A stretch of DNA of 64,000 nt from Phormidium tenue FACHB-1052 (lineage in GTDB: Bacteria > Cyanobacteriota > Cyanobacteriia > Phormidesmidales > Phormidesmidaceae), in the NCBI RefSeq assembly GCF_014696675.1, contig NZ_JACJQN010000001.1:774530-838529 (forward strand), read 5' to 3'. The notes under the pieces were generated by a model. It was given only the letters and a program-made list of their open reading frames with translations. It ran no database searches and had not been told where the DNA came from. The first letter of the stretch is position 1. The number at the start of each line of letters is the position of its first letter. This document shows positions 36,182 to 47,700 of the stretch, piece by piece. The position numbers were made by a program, and so were the translations under genes.

Positions 36182-36685
36182 ATGCCCGCAATTGTTTTAG
36201 TCACGCCCCAGATCCCCCCAAACACTGGGAATATCGCCCGTACCTGCGCTGCTACGACCACTCCCCTACACCTCGTTGGCCCCCTGGGGTTTGACCTCAG
36301 CGATCGCGCCCTCAAGCGAGCCGGGCTCGACTACTGGCCCCAAGTCAACCTCACCCTACACACCAACTGGGAAGCTTTCTACACCCAGCAGCGCCAGCAA
36401 GGAGGGCGAACCATTGGCTTTAGTACCTCGGGGCGATGTAGCTATACAGAACTGACCTATCGCCCCGACGACTGGCTCCTGTTTGGCAGCGAAACCGCAG
36501 GGCTTCCTAAATCAGTCCTAGCCACCTGTGACGAAACCGCCTACATTCCTATGGATCGAAGCGCTGTACGCAGTCTCAACCTTTCCGTGAGTGCCGCCAT
36601 AGCCCTTTACGAGACCCTGCGCCAGCTTCAGCTCTTCCCGCCGCACTCCATCCTAGATAGTGCCGAAAACCTAGACCCAGCTTAG
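36182..36685 (+). CDS. trmL: tRNA (cytidine(34)-2'-O)-methyltransferase TrmL-like
   Basis: 167-residue SPOUT methyltransferase that methylates the wobble base of tRNA-Leu isoacceptors. The N-terminus is VLVTPQIPPNTGNIARTCAAT, motif 2 is LFGSETAGLPKS, and motif 3 is YIPMDRSAVRSLNLSVSAAIALYE, which forms the SAM-binding knot. The start is ATG 36182; a TTG at 36167 is disregarded. Short length and lack of an N-terminal RNA-binding domain fit TrmL rather than TrmH. Confidence 0.93.
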   Translation: MPAIVLVTPQIPPNTGNIARTCAATTTPLHLVGPLGFDLSDRALKRAGLDYWPQVNLTLHTNWEAFYTQQRQQGGRTIGFSTSGRCSYTELTYRPDDWLLFGSETAGLPKSVLATCDETAYIPMDRSAVRSLNLSVSAAIALYETLRQLQLFPPHSILDSAENLDPA

Positions 36686-37477
36686 TCTTGAGCGCCAGGT
36701 CTACCCGAGCTATCTAGAGTTGAAGAAAGCCTGCATATATAAACCTAGCCAGTGATGGCAATGGTTAATAGCTATCAAGTAATGCCCATCTCATCTCTCC
36801 CTAGATTGAGCGATCGCATCTACGGTGCGATCTACCCTGTCAGCCTGAAGGGGTGAAACCCCCAACCCAAGCGTTTTTCAGCGCAAAATCGCCTCAAAAA
36901 GCCAGCAATAAAAATAAGCGGTTTCCGAGGATACAAAATCGGGACAGTCGAGATAAGAAATTTATATAACCTACCCAGGCGGCCTCGATCTCGACATCTG
37001 CCATAGGTTATAGAGACTAAATTGCACGATTTAGCAGGGGGGCGATCGGCCTTATCCGCCAAGGGTTTTCAGCCTTAGCCACAATAGTTTCATGGCTCCA
37101 AAACCAAGCGTGCTCTACAGTTGGTCGGTTCAGTCAAGCCCTAAACAATACGCTTGCCAAATACTTTTTTTTGGGGTTAAACGTTTATGTTGTGCTCATC
37201 AAGTTCCCGACCACGAGCCTAGTGTTCAGGGAAATGACAAAGAAAGCCTGGGTATTGATTTTCGTATTAAGTCATGTAAACTTGCCTAGGTTGCCGAAAG
37301 CAGGGTATTGTTGCCTAGCTAAGGCGTTAATCTGTCGATCCGTTGTTGTTCTTCTGCTAACACCTTGCCTTGTTACTCCTCCATCGATAGAGTTTCTGCC
37401 AACTGGCGGTGCCTCCACTCGATGGGCAGTCGGGCTTTCACTAGGTTGTTAAGCGCTGGTTTACAGGAGGTCGTTCC
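36686..37477. other. 792-bp non-coding region upstream of the LysM/M23 gene
   Basis: No convincing gene; short frames at 36832-37062 (minus) and 37092-37452 (plus) show no family features. A small hairpin-forming segment GATCGCAT-CTAC-GGTGCGATC lies at about 36812-36832. The right end is the long leader of the murein hydrolase, closing with AGGAGG at 37465-37470. Such a leader could carry a riboswitch, but I could not match one. Confidence 0.4.
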
Positions 37478-39634
37478 TTGAAACGCGTAGTTCCCCAAGA
37501 GTCTGAAGCTGATTGCCTGCCCTCTAGTTTGAGCAGCGCTCAATCTGAGACTTCAGTAGGTTATCGTCGAGTGCAAACCTCGGCAGCCATGCTGGGCCTG
37601 GCCCTATCTTTCGGAGCGTCTGCTCCGTTTCTCACAGAGCCCGAATTGGCCTTAGCGGCTGATGGCTCCAACCTAACGGTGTTACCTGCGGCCAAGCGAG
37701 ATCAATCTCAAGCGCCCAAGTTGGTACCTGCCGAGACAGCCTCATCCTCGGCCTACCACACCGTTGAATCGGGCGAAAGCCTCTGGAAAATTGCTGCCCA
37801 GCACGAAGCCGATGTTCAAGCCATCAAGGTGGCTAACGGCATTGCTGGAGACGATGTACTACGAGTTGGACAGGTTATTCGGGTTCCTGCTGTAGGAATG
37901 GCCAGTTTGACTGCTAACGCCGATGTCTCTCGTTTGGCTCTAAAAGCCGGTGTTGCTGGGGGCGTTGGTGGTGATTTAGCAACGGCTAGCAGCCTGTTGC
38001 CCTCCAGCGACATACCTTCAGCGGATGAGCTAGAAAAAACTTGGCAGCTAGAGGACACTCTGGCTCTCAGAAGTGAAGATGAGCTGTCTGAAGAAGATCT
38101 CGCTGCGGCTAACTTAGACAAACTTTCTTCAGAAGAGCTTGAGATTAGCGCTAGCGGCAGCATCTCCTCACTCCCTCCGGCTGCTCTTCCGACCCTTGAA
38201 CAAGAAGATCTCCTAGAGCCTGCAACGGCTCCGGTTGCCGACGATCAGCTAGTTGCCGCCAGCCAGCCACTGGCGGAGGTCAACGCGGCAGCCAATGAAA
38301 CGGTTGAACCAGTTGAGTCCTTTGCTAGTTTGCCGCTTTACGAGGCAGGCGAACAGCCGGTTGCTACCGCTCAGACACCGCAACCCGCTGCTGTCAGCAC
38401 CCCAGCCTCTACAGAACCTTCTAACACCTCAGTTGTAGAGACCAAGAAAGATCTCACCGTAGCGGCGCTGCCTTCACGAGCGGCTGCGACCACTTCAACC
38501 CTTGAGGTTGGTACCGTACGGTCTTATCAGGTTAAGCCGGGTGATACCCTATGGTCGATTGCCTCTCGCAACGGCCTGACCCTAGACGAGCTCCTTAGCC
38601 ACAACAACGCTGTTAACCAACCTGAAGATCTGGCCGTCGGCGACAGTCTGAGCATTCCCCTAGCCTCAGGGACGGAAGAAACAGTTGTTTCAACCCCCTC
38701 CAGCGGTTTAGCGGCTGCGCCTAGAACCCGAGAGCAGGCCATTCGTGACCACTTGGCCCGCATTCGTGAGTCAAATAGCAGCCAGGTTAACCGCGACGCT
38801 CTCAATGCGCGAATTCGTGAAGCTCGTCAAGAGCTTGAGCGCAGCCGTGTCACCAATGCAGCTTCAGGAACCGCTGCTCTGGAGTACCACAGCCCTGAGC
38901 CAGCAGCTGCGGCTTCCACCCCAGTGAATAACCCTGAAGCTGCTAGCGCAACAGCACTAGCCTCTAGGGAGGGTGCCCAAACGCTTTCGTCACCTGCTGC
39001 TGAGTGGACAGTGACCGATGCCGCCAAAGACCAGGTTCAGCCGATCGCTGCTGCCCTGAGTCCAGCCAGTGAAGCTGTGGTTGATGAACCTGTGCAGGCA
39101 GATGCCGCCGCTTCTAGCCAGCTACTAGCAGCGGCTCCCCTAGGTGCTGATGCCTATCGGGTTGCACCAAGCATGCCTGTGGGGCAGACCGTATCTCCCA
39201 GCATGCCAATGATGCCGGGTGCCAACGAGTTTTTACCCGAAGCACCTCGTCTTTCCAATGGCTATATCTGGCCTACCCGTGGCACCCTGACGTCTGGCTA
39301 CGGCTGGCGTTGGGGTCGCATGCACCGCGGTGTTGACATCGCTGGCCCCGTCGGAACTCCGATCGTGGCGGCAGCGCCGGGTGTTGTGGCACGATCGGGT
39401 TGGAATTCCGGCGGCTACGGTAACCTGGTGGATATTCGTCACGCCGACGGTAGCCTGACCCGCTATGCCCACAACAGCCGTTTGCTGGTGCGTGAGGGTC
39501 AGCAAGTGAGCCAGGGTCAGCAGATTGCTGAGATGGGCAGCACGGGCTACAGCACTGGGCCTCACCTTCACTTTGAGGTGCACTTGCCTAGCAGCGGTAC
39601 CGTGAACCCCATGGCCTATCTGCCCGATCGCTAA
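37478..39634 (+). CDS. LysM / M23 family murein endopeptidase
   Basis: 718 residues from TTG 37478, supported by AGGAGG seven bases upstream. LysM 1 is at about 88-138 (HTVESGESLWKIAAQHEADV), LysM 2 at about 347-394 (YQVKPGDTLWSIASRNGL), with long Ala/Glu/Ser-rich linkers between. The C-terminal M23 lysostaphin-like domain (about 598-718) has the zinc ligands in HRGVDIAG (near 616) and HLHFEVH (near 695). It should be exported and cleave peptide cross-links of peptidoglycan, as EnvC/NlpD-like proteins do or activate. The N-terminal export signal is weak (MLGLALSFGASAPF, about 38-51), which is unusual. Terminator at 39656. Confidence 0.92.
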   Translation: MKRVVPQESEADCLPSSLSSAQSETSVGYRRVQTSAAMLGLALSFGASAPFLTEPELALAADGSNLTVLPAAKRDQSQAPKLVPAETASSSAYHTVESGESLWKIAAQHEADVQAIKVANGIAGDDVLRVGQVIRVPAVGMASLTANADVSRLALKAGVAGGVGGDLATASSLLPSSDIPSADELEKTWQLEDTLALRSEDELSEEDLAAANLDKLSSEELEISASGSISSLPPAALPTLEQEDLLEPATAPVADDQLVAASQPLAEVNAAANETVEPVESFASLPLYEAGEQPVATAQTPQPAAVSTPASTEPSNTSVVETKKDLTVAALPSRAAATTSTLEVGTVRSYQVKPGDTLWSIASRNGLTLDELLSHNNAVNQPEDLAVGDSLSIPLASGTEETVVSTPSSGLAAAPRTREQAIRDHLARIRESNSSQVNRDALNARIREARQELERSRVTNAASGTAALEYHSPEPAAAASTPVNNPEAASATALASREGAQTLSSPAAEWTVTDAAKDQVQPIAAALSPASEAVVDEPVQADAAASSQLLAAAPLGADAYRVAPSMPVGQTVSPSMPMMPGANEFLPEAPRLSNGYIWPTRGTLTSGYGWRWGRMHRGVDIAGPVGTPIVAAAPGVVARSGWNSGGYGNLVDIRHADGSLTRYAHNSRLLVREGQQVSQGQQIAEMGSTGYSTGPHLHFEVHLPSSGTVNPMAYLPDR

Positions 39635-39655
39635 ATGATTTGGCCATAGTTTGGC

Positions 39656-39689
39656 AAAGCGGGCTGACATTGCTGTCGGCCCGCTTTTT
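39656..39689 (+). terminator. Terminator after the murein hydrolase
   Basis: AAGCGGGCTGACA (39657-39669) pairs with TGTCGGCCCGCTT (39673-39685), one G-T pair, then a T run. Confidence 0.85.
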
Positions 39690-39812
39690 GTAGAATATTT
39701 TCCATCAAAAAAATGCTGCTCATAGCTTGGTGTCTTGGCTAATTTTGTGATAGATTCATTAACTGTTGGTGACTAATGGGGCTATGCCTTAGTTAGGGAA
39801 AATCAATGCTAC

Positions 39813-39884
39813 GGCTCAGTAGCTCAGTGGTAGAGCAGGGGACTCATAAGCCCTTGGTCGCAGGTTCAAATCCCGCCTGAGCCA
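39813..39884 (+). tRNA. tRNA with CAT anticodon (Met; Ile2 not excluded)
   Basis: 72-nt cloverleaf. The acceptor stem GGCTCAG/CTGAGCC is perfect, D arm GCTC-AGTGGTA-GAGC, anticodon loop CTCATAA (anticodon CAT), T loop TTCAAAT, discriminator A, CCA not encoded. Two stem positions are unpaired: A-G at the base of the anticodon loop (31-39) and A-C in the T stem (51-63). The G1-C72 pair rules against the initiator. CAT also occurs in tRNA-Ile2, where TilS modifies C34; the TTGGTCG variable region resembles that class, so identity is open. Confidence 0.88.
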
Positions 39885-40084
39885 TTCTCAATGATTTAAC
39901 AGTCTATTCAGTTTGGCCTAGCTTTTCTCTGGCTAAGGTTCGTTTGGGGTAACGCGTCAAAAGGCTTTAGCACTCTGTAGGTACGGTAAAGCCAAGAGCA
40001 GACAAGGACGCCAGGGGGTTTTCTCTGGCCAAAGTACTATGATGGTACTGCGCAACGGTGGTAAGACCTTGAGGGAATGAGTCC

Positions 40085-40690
40085 ATGCCTGAGATCAGAG
40101 ATGACTGTTTGCGGGTAGGCCAGATGGCACCCGACTTCAGTGCCACCGCCGTAGTTGACCAAAACTTTAAGATTGTTAAGCTATCCGACTACCGGGGCCG
40201 ATACGTCGTCCTATTTTTTTATCCCCTCGACTTTACCTTTGTTTGCCCTACCGAGATCGCGGCCTTTAGCGATCGCTACGATGAGTTTAAGGCTCTCAAC
40301 ACTGAGATTTTAGGCATCTCTGTAGACAGCGAATTTGCTCACCTAGCCTGGATCCAAACCGAGCGTAAGTTAGGGGGGGTGGGCGATCTGAACTATCCCC
40401 TGGTGTCTGACCTTAAAAGAGACATCAGCACTGCCTATAATGTGCTCGTTCCCGACAGCGGGGTGGCTCTGCGGGGGCTGTTTATCGTTGACCGAGATGG
40501 GGTGCTTCAGCATGCCACCATCAACAACCTGGCCTTTGGCCGCAAGGTCGATGAAACCCTGCGGGTTTTGCAGGCTATTCAGCACGTGCAGGCCAACCCC
40601 GACGAGGTTTGCCCCGTGGATTGGCAACCTGGCGATAAAACCATGAACCCTGACCCGATGAAGGCGCGGGAATTTTTTGCTGAAGTCTAG
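40085..40690 (+). CDS. 2-Cys peroxiredoxin
   Basis: 201-residue typical 2-Cys peroxiredoxin (AhpC/Prx1 class). The peroxidatic site is [13 protein letters not shown] with Cys54 and the resolving site EVCPVDW with Cys176. The C-terminal [10 protein letters not shown] is the YF-like tail region. It reduces H2O2 with electrons from thioredoxin or NTRC in cyanobacteria, and trxA is present in this window. ATG 40085. It is followed by a divergent redoxin paralogue 105 bp downstream on the same strand. Confidence 0.95.
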   Translation: MPEIRDDCLRVGQMAPDFSATAVVDQNFKIVKLSDYRGRYVVLFFYPLDFTFVCPTEIAAFSDRYDEFKALNTEILGISVDSEFAHLAWIQTERKLGGVGDLNYPLVSDLKRDISTAYNVLVPDSGVALRGLFIVDRDGVLQHATINNLAFGRKVDETLRVLQAIQHVQANPDEVCPVDWQPGDKTMNPDPMKAREFFAEV

Positions 40691-40795
40691 CGACACTGTA
40701 GCGATTCCGGCACGGATACTCGCTCCGAGTCAGTTCCCGAACGCTCTGCGAATTGCCCCTGCTATGCCGCTGCTGTACTGTCATTTTTTGGCCTG

Positions 40796-41332
40796 ATGAG
40801 TCCGATCGCGCCACTACCAGACCAGGCAGATCCCTGGCGCTATTGGCTGCCGTTGCCCCCTCGCTTAGGTCTGCCCCTCGGCCAGATATGCCCCGACTTC
40901 GCCCTGTGGGATGTCACCTACCAGCGCACCGTGCGCCTAGCCAACTGGCGGGGTAAGCAGCCGGTGGTCTTGCTCTTTTGCCGCCTCTTGGCAGAAATGG
41001 CCTACAGCCCGCAGCGGTACGCTGCGCTAGTGGCATTCGATCAGGCCTACGACCAGTTTCGCAACGCTGGGGCCGAGGTGCTGGCTATTGGCCATTTGCC
41101 CCAGCGTCAGGCGCAGGCGGCGGTAGCAGACCTGGGCTTGAAATTACCGCTGCTGTGCGACCCTACGGGAGTGAGCTTTCGGGCCTACCACACGGGGCAG
41201 GCGCTGGGGGCACCCTTGCCCGCGCAGTTTGTGCTAGATGCTCAGGGGCGTCTGCGCCACTGTCACCTATTTTCGCTGCTGCACCCAACAACACCGCTAG
41301 AGACGCTGTTAGCCACCCTGAATAAGCTGTAG
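40796..41332 (+). CDS. Redoxin-domain protein lacking the peroxidatic cysteine
   Basis: 178 residues with an AhpC/TSA-type thioredoxin fold: LGQICPDFALWDVTYQRTVRLANWRGKQPVVLLF, then AEVLAIGHLPQRQAQAAVADLGLKLPLLCDPTGVSFRAY, then FVLDAQGRLRHCH. The place where the catalytic TxxC loop should be reads CRLLAEMAYSPQRY. A Cys is present but four to eight residues too early and without the Pro/Thr context. It is therefore either an unusual redoxin or a pseudo-enzyme. It follows the genuine 2-Cys peroxiredoxin and is convergent with alr, with nine bases between stops. Confidence 0.78.
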   Translation: MSPIAPLPDQADPWRYWLPLPPRLGLPLGQICPDFALWDVTYQRTVRLANWRGKQPVVLLFCRLLAEMAYSPQRYAALVAFDQAYDQFRNAGAEVLAIGHLPQRQAQAAVADLGLKLPLLCDPTGVSFRAYHTGQALGAPLPAQFVLDAQGRLRHCHLFSLLHPTTPLETLLATLNKL

Positions 41333-41341
41333 AGCCTAAGC

Positions 41342-42538
<1,197 letters not shown>

Positions 42539-42720
42539 TGTCTTCCTCCTTCACCACCGGGGCTAGCGCCTCATCATAGCGCCAGAACTGACCACCAAAT
42601 GTGCCTACGCTACCTCAAGGTACTGGCTCCAGGACAGTCTACCAGAGGTCAAAAACCTCAATTTAGCTTCTGTGCTAACATCAATCCAAATATTCTTTAG
42701 CCAATTATCCGCGCATTCGA

Positions 42721-43221
42721 ATGGGTAAGGTTCTGGTGCTCAACGCCTCCTATGAACCGCTCAACATTACGAGCTGGCGTCGGGCTGTCGTCCTTATCAT
42801 TAAGGGTAAGGCGGAACGGGTTGAGCACAACGGCAAGTTTGTCTACGCCGATTTTCCGCTGCCGACGGTAATACGTCTGCGCCACTACGTGCGGGTGCCC
42901 TACAAAGATATTCCTCTCACCCGGCGCAACCTGCTCCAGCGCGACAACCACACGTGTCAGTACTGCGCCTACAGCGGTGACGGCCTCACCCTCGACCATG
43001 TGATACCGCGATCGCGCGGCGGCGGCGACACCTGGGAGAATATGGTGGCCGCCTGCGTCCGCTGCAACGTGAAAAAGGGCAACCGCACCCCCCGGGAGGC
43101 CAACATGCCACTCTTTAGCCAACCTCGCAAACCCCACAGCAGCCTCTACTTTGAGGTGACGCGGCAGATCCACAGCGGCGTACACCAGGAGTGGAAGAAG
43201 TACGTGATTGGAATCTCATGA
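42721..43221 (+). CDS. HNH endonuclease family protein
   Basis: 166 residues. The N-terminal region (VLVLNASYEPLNITSWRRAVVLII) is typical of a conserved stand-alone cyanobacterial HNH protein. The nuclease core has Cys79/Cys82 (CQYC), the HNH motif LDHVIPRSRGG with Asp92-His93, Asn107 in TWENMVAAC, and Cys112/Cys115 as the second zinc pair. It probably cuts DNA non-specifically or structure-specifically. No methylase or restriction partner is adjacent, so a defence role is not implied. Confidence 0.9.
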   Translation: MGKVLVLNASYEPLNITSWRRAVVLIIKGKAERVEHNGKFVYADFPLPTVIRLRHYVRVPYKDIPLTRRNLLQRDNHTCQYCAYSGDGLTLDHVIPRSRGGGDTWENMVAACVRCNVKKGNRTPREANMPLFSQPRKPHSSLYFEVTRQIHSGVHQEWKKYVIGIS

Positions 43222-43452
43222 CCTGATGACGGTTAAAACCAGACTCTGTCGGCTGACTCTAGCAGTTCCGCTGCAATTTGCGATAATGAAGTAGGGCCAC
43301 GGCGCTATTGACAGCGCTTTTCAATCAAGACGATGGTGAGCCGAGCGGGTTGACGTTAGCTCCTCTAACGCCGCTGAGGTCTATCCCTTGTCTTTGCACC
43401 AAGGGGCTATGTCTAATTACCATCGAGCGCGCTGTCGCACAAGGAATTGCCC

Positions 43453-44658
43453 ATGATGACATTCAATATAGATTCCGAGACCGCTGAAGCCAACTTTTCT
43501 AACGGCAGCGGCATGATTTCTCTTGTGCCTCGCCCCGAAAACGACAGCGACTCCGAGGATCCGGTACAGGCGGTGCGTAGGTTGCTGGAAAGGCATCGCG
43601 GCGATCGCCACCTGGTGCTGCTGCAAGACTTTCCTGACCCCGATGCGCTGTCGTCGGCCTGGGCCTACAAGCTGATTGCCAGCAACTACAAAATCGAGTG
43701 CGACATTGTCTACGCAGGCACCCTCAGCCACCAGGAAAATATTGCCCTCGTCCGGCTCACGGGCCTGCCCGCCCGCCGCTGGTTGACCGCTGCCGATAGT
43801 GCTAGCCTAGCTAATTACCAAGGGTTGGTGCTGGTCGATAACCAGGGCACTACCAGCCAGCTCTATGAACACCTGCGGGAGGCGGGGCTGCCCTTGGTGC
43901 TGGTGATTGACCACCACGCGCCCCAGTCTAAGCTCGATGCCGAATACATCGACCTGCGCCCCCATATTCGAGCCACGGCCACCATTCTCACCCAGTATTT
44001 GCAGCAGGGATTGCTGAACCTCGATCGCAACAACAGCAAGCACACCAAGTGCGCCACCGCCCTGATGCACGGCCTGCGAGCCGACACCAACCAGCTGATG
44101 CACGCCGGGGCCAGCGACTTTATGGCGGCGGCCTACCTGAGCCAGTTTTACGATGGTCAGTTGCTGAGCGCGGTGCTGCAAGCCTCGCGCTCAAAGCGGG
44201 TGATGGATGTGATCGAGCGATCGCTGCGCAACCGCAAGGTGCAGAACAACGTCTCTATCGCCGGAGTCGGCTACCTGCGCTACGACGACCGCGACGCCAT
44301 TCCCCAGGCGGCAGACTTTCTGGTGACTGAAGAGAACGTGCACACCGCCGTGGTCTACGGCATCGTCCACGACGAGGATGAAGAGCGCGAGGTGGTGATT
44401 GGCTCCCTGCGCACCAGCAAAATCACCCTCGACCCCGACGAATTTATTAAAGAAGCCTTCGGCCAAGACAGCGAGGGCCGATTCTTTGGCGGCGGGCGAT
44501 CGATGGCGGGCGGTTTTGAAATTCCGGTAGGCTTTTTGTCGGGCTTCTACGAAAACTCGGAGTTCAACCGGCTCAAGTGGGAAGTCTTCGACACCCAAAT
44601 CAAGCAAAAGCTCTGGCGGCTGATCAACCCCGAAGAGGGCATGATTAACACCGATTGA
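43453..44658 (+). CDS. DHH family phosphoesterase
   Basis: 401 residues from ATG 43453 (a TTG two codons earlier is also open). The DHH metal motifs are present: LQDFPDPDALSSAWAY at about 58-72, GLVLVDNQG, VIDHHAPQS and, in the DHHA1 part, a Gly-rich GGGRSMAGGF. It is the cyanobacterial NrnA-like group that cleaves nanoRNA, pAp or small cyclic-dinucleotide products; substrate not decidable. The leader of about 230 bp after the HNH gene suggests its own promoter. A terminator at 44720 ends it. Confidence 0.9.
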   Translation: MMTFNIDSETAEANFSNGSGMISLVPRPENDSDSEDPVQAVRRLLERHRGDRHLVLLQDFPDPDALSSAWAYKLIASNYKIECDIVYAGTLSHQENIALVRLTGLPARRWLTAADSASLANYQGLVLVDNQGTTSQLYEHLREAGLPLVLVIDHHAPQSKLDAEYIDLRPHIRATATILTQYLQQGLLNLDRNNSKHTKCATALMHGLRADTNQLMHAGASDFMAAAYLSQFYDGQLLSAVLQASRSKRVMDVIERSLRNRKVQNNVSIAGVGYLRYDDRDAIPQAADFLVTEENVHTAVVYGIVHDEDEEREVVIGSLRTSKITLDPDEFIKEAFGQDSEGRFFGGGRSMAGGFEIPVGFLSGFYENSEFNRLKWEVFDTQIKQKLWRLINPEEGMINTD

Positions 44659-44719
44659 GATTGACACTCTTTTACTAGTAGTCGATCAGGGGCAAAGTCC
44701 TGGCTAGGCTAAGGAGACA

Positions 44720-44758
44720 ACAACCCCCCCCACCTAGATTCGCTAGTGGGGGGTTTGT
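44720..44758. terminator. Bidirectional terminator between DHH and RND genes
   Basis: A C-rich arm (44722-44737) pairs with CTAGTGGGGGGTTT (44743-44756), with a T-rich 3' end and an A-rich 5' end. It sits between the convergent stops. Confidence 0.7.
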
Positions 44759-44794
44759 CTAACTGTTGGGGTTCTGTCGTTGGAGTTCTGTCGC

Positions 44795-47700
44795 CTAGGA
44801 CTGGAAAACTTCCGGCGAGTCTACCGGCTCAACAAAGTCATCTTCAATAACAGTACGCTTGCCGCCCGACCCAAACCCACCGTGGAGCAGGGTATAGAAG
44901 CAGGGAATGATAAACAGCGTCAGCACTGTGGCCAGCGATAGCCCTGAAAACACCACAACGCCTAGGGGTTGTAGAAACTCAGCCCCTTCGCCAATGCCCA
45001 GGGCCAACGGAAATAGCCCCAGTACCGTGGTGCACGTGGTCATCAAAATGGGGCGCAGACGCCGGGGCGCGGCGCGCAGAATGGCCTCCTGGCGGGAACA
45101 GCCCGTAGCCTCGTAGATTTGATTGGCTAGCTCCACCATGATGATGGCGTTGTTGACCACAATGCCCACCAGCAGCACCGCGCCTACCACCACCGTGGCC
45201 CCGATCGCCGTCTGGGTCACATAGAGGCCCAAGATTCCCCCCGCTAGGGCCAGGGGCACGGTAAGCATAATCACCAGCGGGTCAATCAGCGAGTTGTACT
45301 GAACCGCCATCACCACAAACACGAGGAAGGCGGCCAGGGCACCGAGCACCACCAACGACTGCTGTAGTTCGCTATTGGTTTCGGCGGCAGAACTCGGCAG
45401 CACAGTCACCCCCTCGGGCAGCTCAATGCCCGCAAGAATGGCCTGGGCTTCCGCTAGGGCAGCCCCGAGGCTGGCCCCTTCAGCCAAGTCGCCCCCAATC
45501 AGGTAAACCTGTCGCCGGTTGATGCGCTGAATTTCGCCTGGCGCTGGCCCCAGACCAACTGTGGCAATATCGCCCAGCTGAATGCGCTGACCGCCATCGG
45601 TAAAGAGCGGAATATCGAGCAGCTGAGACGACTGCTGCACACTGCCAGGTTCGATCTGCACCTGCACATCTACCAGGCGATCGCCCCTTTGCAGCTGAGT
45701 CGGCACCGAGCCGTTTAATGCCGTTTGAATGGTAGCCCCAATATCGGCAGCCGAGAGCCCCAGATCAGCGGCCCGATCCCAGTCGGGCACTATGCGCACT
45801 TCTTCCTGGGGGTCTTCGCCTTCGGGGCGAAAGCGGGCTAGGGTCGCCTGCTCACCTAAGGCGGCAACCACCTGCTGGCCTGCCTCGAGTAAAGCCTCAC
45901 TGTCGTCGCCTTGGAGGCCGACATCAAGATCAGAACGTACTGGAGAGTTGCTTAAAACTAACCCCCGAACCGATTCAGGGTTGACGTTAATGCGGGTATC
46001 CACCAAGGGCAGAGCGCTCAACTCACCGTTAACCCGCTCTACAAAAGCCAAGGTGTCGGTGCCGGGTTTGAGGGTGATGGTGCTGCTACCCCGCAAGGTA
46101 TTTTCGCTGGTGCTACTGCCAAATAGGGAGCCGCCAGCGGTAGTAAACACATAGTCGGTTTCAGGCTGGGCAAGCAGCACCTCATCGACAGCCTGCATAA
46201 CCCGTCGGTTATCTTCGACAGTGGTGCCAGCGGGCAGGCGAGCGTTAACTCGGGCCTGGCCGGTGCTAATGCGGGGCAAAATTTCCTGGGGAATTTGACC
46301 CACCATCCAAAGACTACTGCCGCCAAACACTAGTAGCGCCAGGGCAATGACCAAGATCCTGTTCCGAATGACACGGCTGAGCAGGCGACCGTAGCCGATG
46401 GTCACGCCCTCTAGGCGGTTATTGAACCAGCGGAATGGCCCCCAGCTTTGCAGCGATCGCGTTGGCCGCCCCATAATCAGCCGCGCGGCCAAGGCAGGCA
46501 CGATGGTGATGCCTACCACCAGAGACGCCGCGACGGAGAAACTCACAGACAAAATTAGCTCATTAAAAATGAGCGCAATAAAGCCGCCAATCAGCAAAAA
46601 CGGCAGCACTGCCACCAGGTTGGTGATAGTAGAGGCAAACAGAGCACTCTCTAGCTCCTGGCTGCTGGCTTCAGCCTGAAAAATCGCCTCGCGAACGCTG
46701 TAACGCCCTTCTTGGCGCGAAAGCTCCATTTCCTCGGCCCGCTTGGCCATGTTTTCTAGCATCACGATGGAGTTATCTACCACGATGCCAACGCCTAGGG
46801 CCAGCCCCCCTAAGCTAAACACGTTGAGCGATAGCCCAAAGAGCCCCATCAAGATGAGGGCCATCAGCGTCGCTAGGGGAATAGCGAGCACGATGATAAA
46901 GGTTTGCCGTAGGGACCCTAAAAACAATAGCACCACCAGCCCAGCTAAGGCAGCACCGCTCAACCCCGACATGGTCACGTTGTTGATGGAGTTGCGAATA
47001 AACCGCGACTCGTCGAGGGTGGCGACCGTTTCCATGCCTTCAGGGACTTGGCCAGCCTGGCGCATTTCTTCTAGCTTGGCCTTGACCCCATCTACCACAT
47101 CGATAGTGTTGGCGGCAGGCTGCTTTTGAATGCTCACCTTGACAGCAGGCTGGCCGTTCAGATTAACGAAGACCCGCTGCTCCTCGGTGCCGTCAATGAC
47201 GGTGGCGACATCCTGCAAGTAGACCTGCTGGGGTGGATCGCTCCCCGGCACAGTAATGAGGATGTTCTGTAGCTCATCGGCTGACTCAAACCGCCCCACC
47301 AGTCGGGTGAGGTTTTCTTCGCTACCACCCCGCAGCCGCCCGCCAGAGATATCCTGGTTGCGCTCTTCTAGGGCCTCGATGATGTCTGTCACCCCAATGC
47401 CTGCGGCTTGAAGGCGGCGCAGATCGACATTCACCTGCACCTGCTCGTTGACGCCGCCGGAGACATCGGTGCTGGCCACACCGGGCACCTGCTGAAGCTC
47501 TCGAGCCAGCTCTTCCTCGGCAAAAATGCGCAGTTCTTGGGAGCTGAGTCGGTCAGAGGTGAGCGCCATCTCGTACACCGGTAGCTGAGAAGGGTCGGCC
47601 TTAAACAGGCGCGGTGTCTCAAGATTTTCGGGCAAGGTGCTGCGGGCACGGTTGAGGGTGGCGGTGGCGTCGTTGAGGGCCTGATCAATATTGCCGCCGG

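Noticed and set aside
36686..37477. c-di-AMP (ydaO-type) riboswitch before the LysM/M23 gene
   Set aside because: Wall hydrolases are classic targets and the leader is long, but I could not align the conserved ydaO core segments here.
42721..43221. HNH protein as part of a restriction or defence system
   Set aside because: No methyltransferase, helicase or other defence gene adjacent; neighbours are alr and a DHH phosphoesterase, and the family is a common stand-alone cyanobacterial protein.
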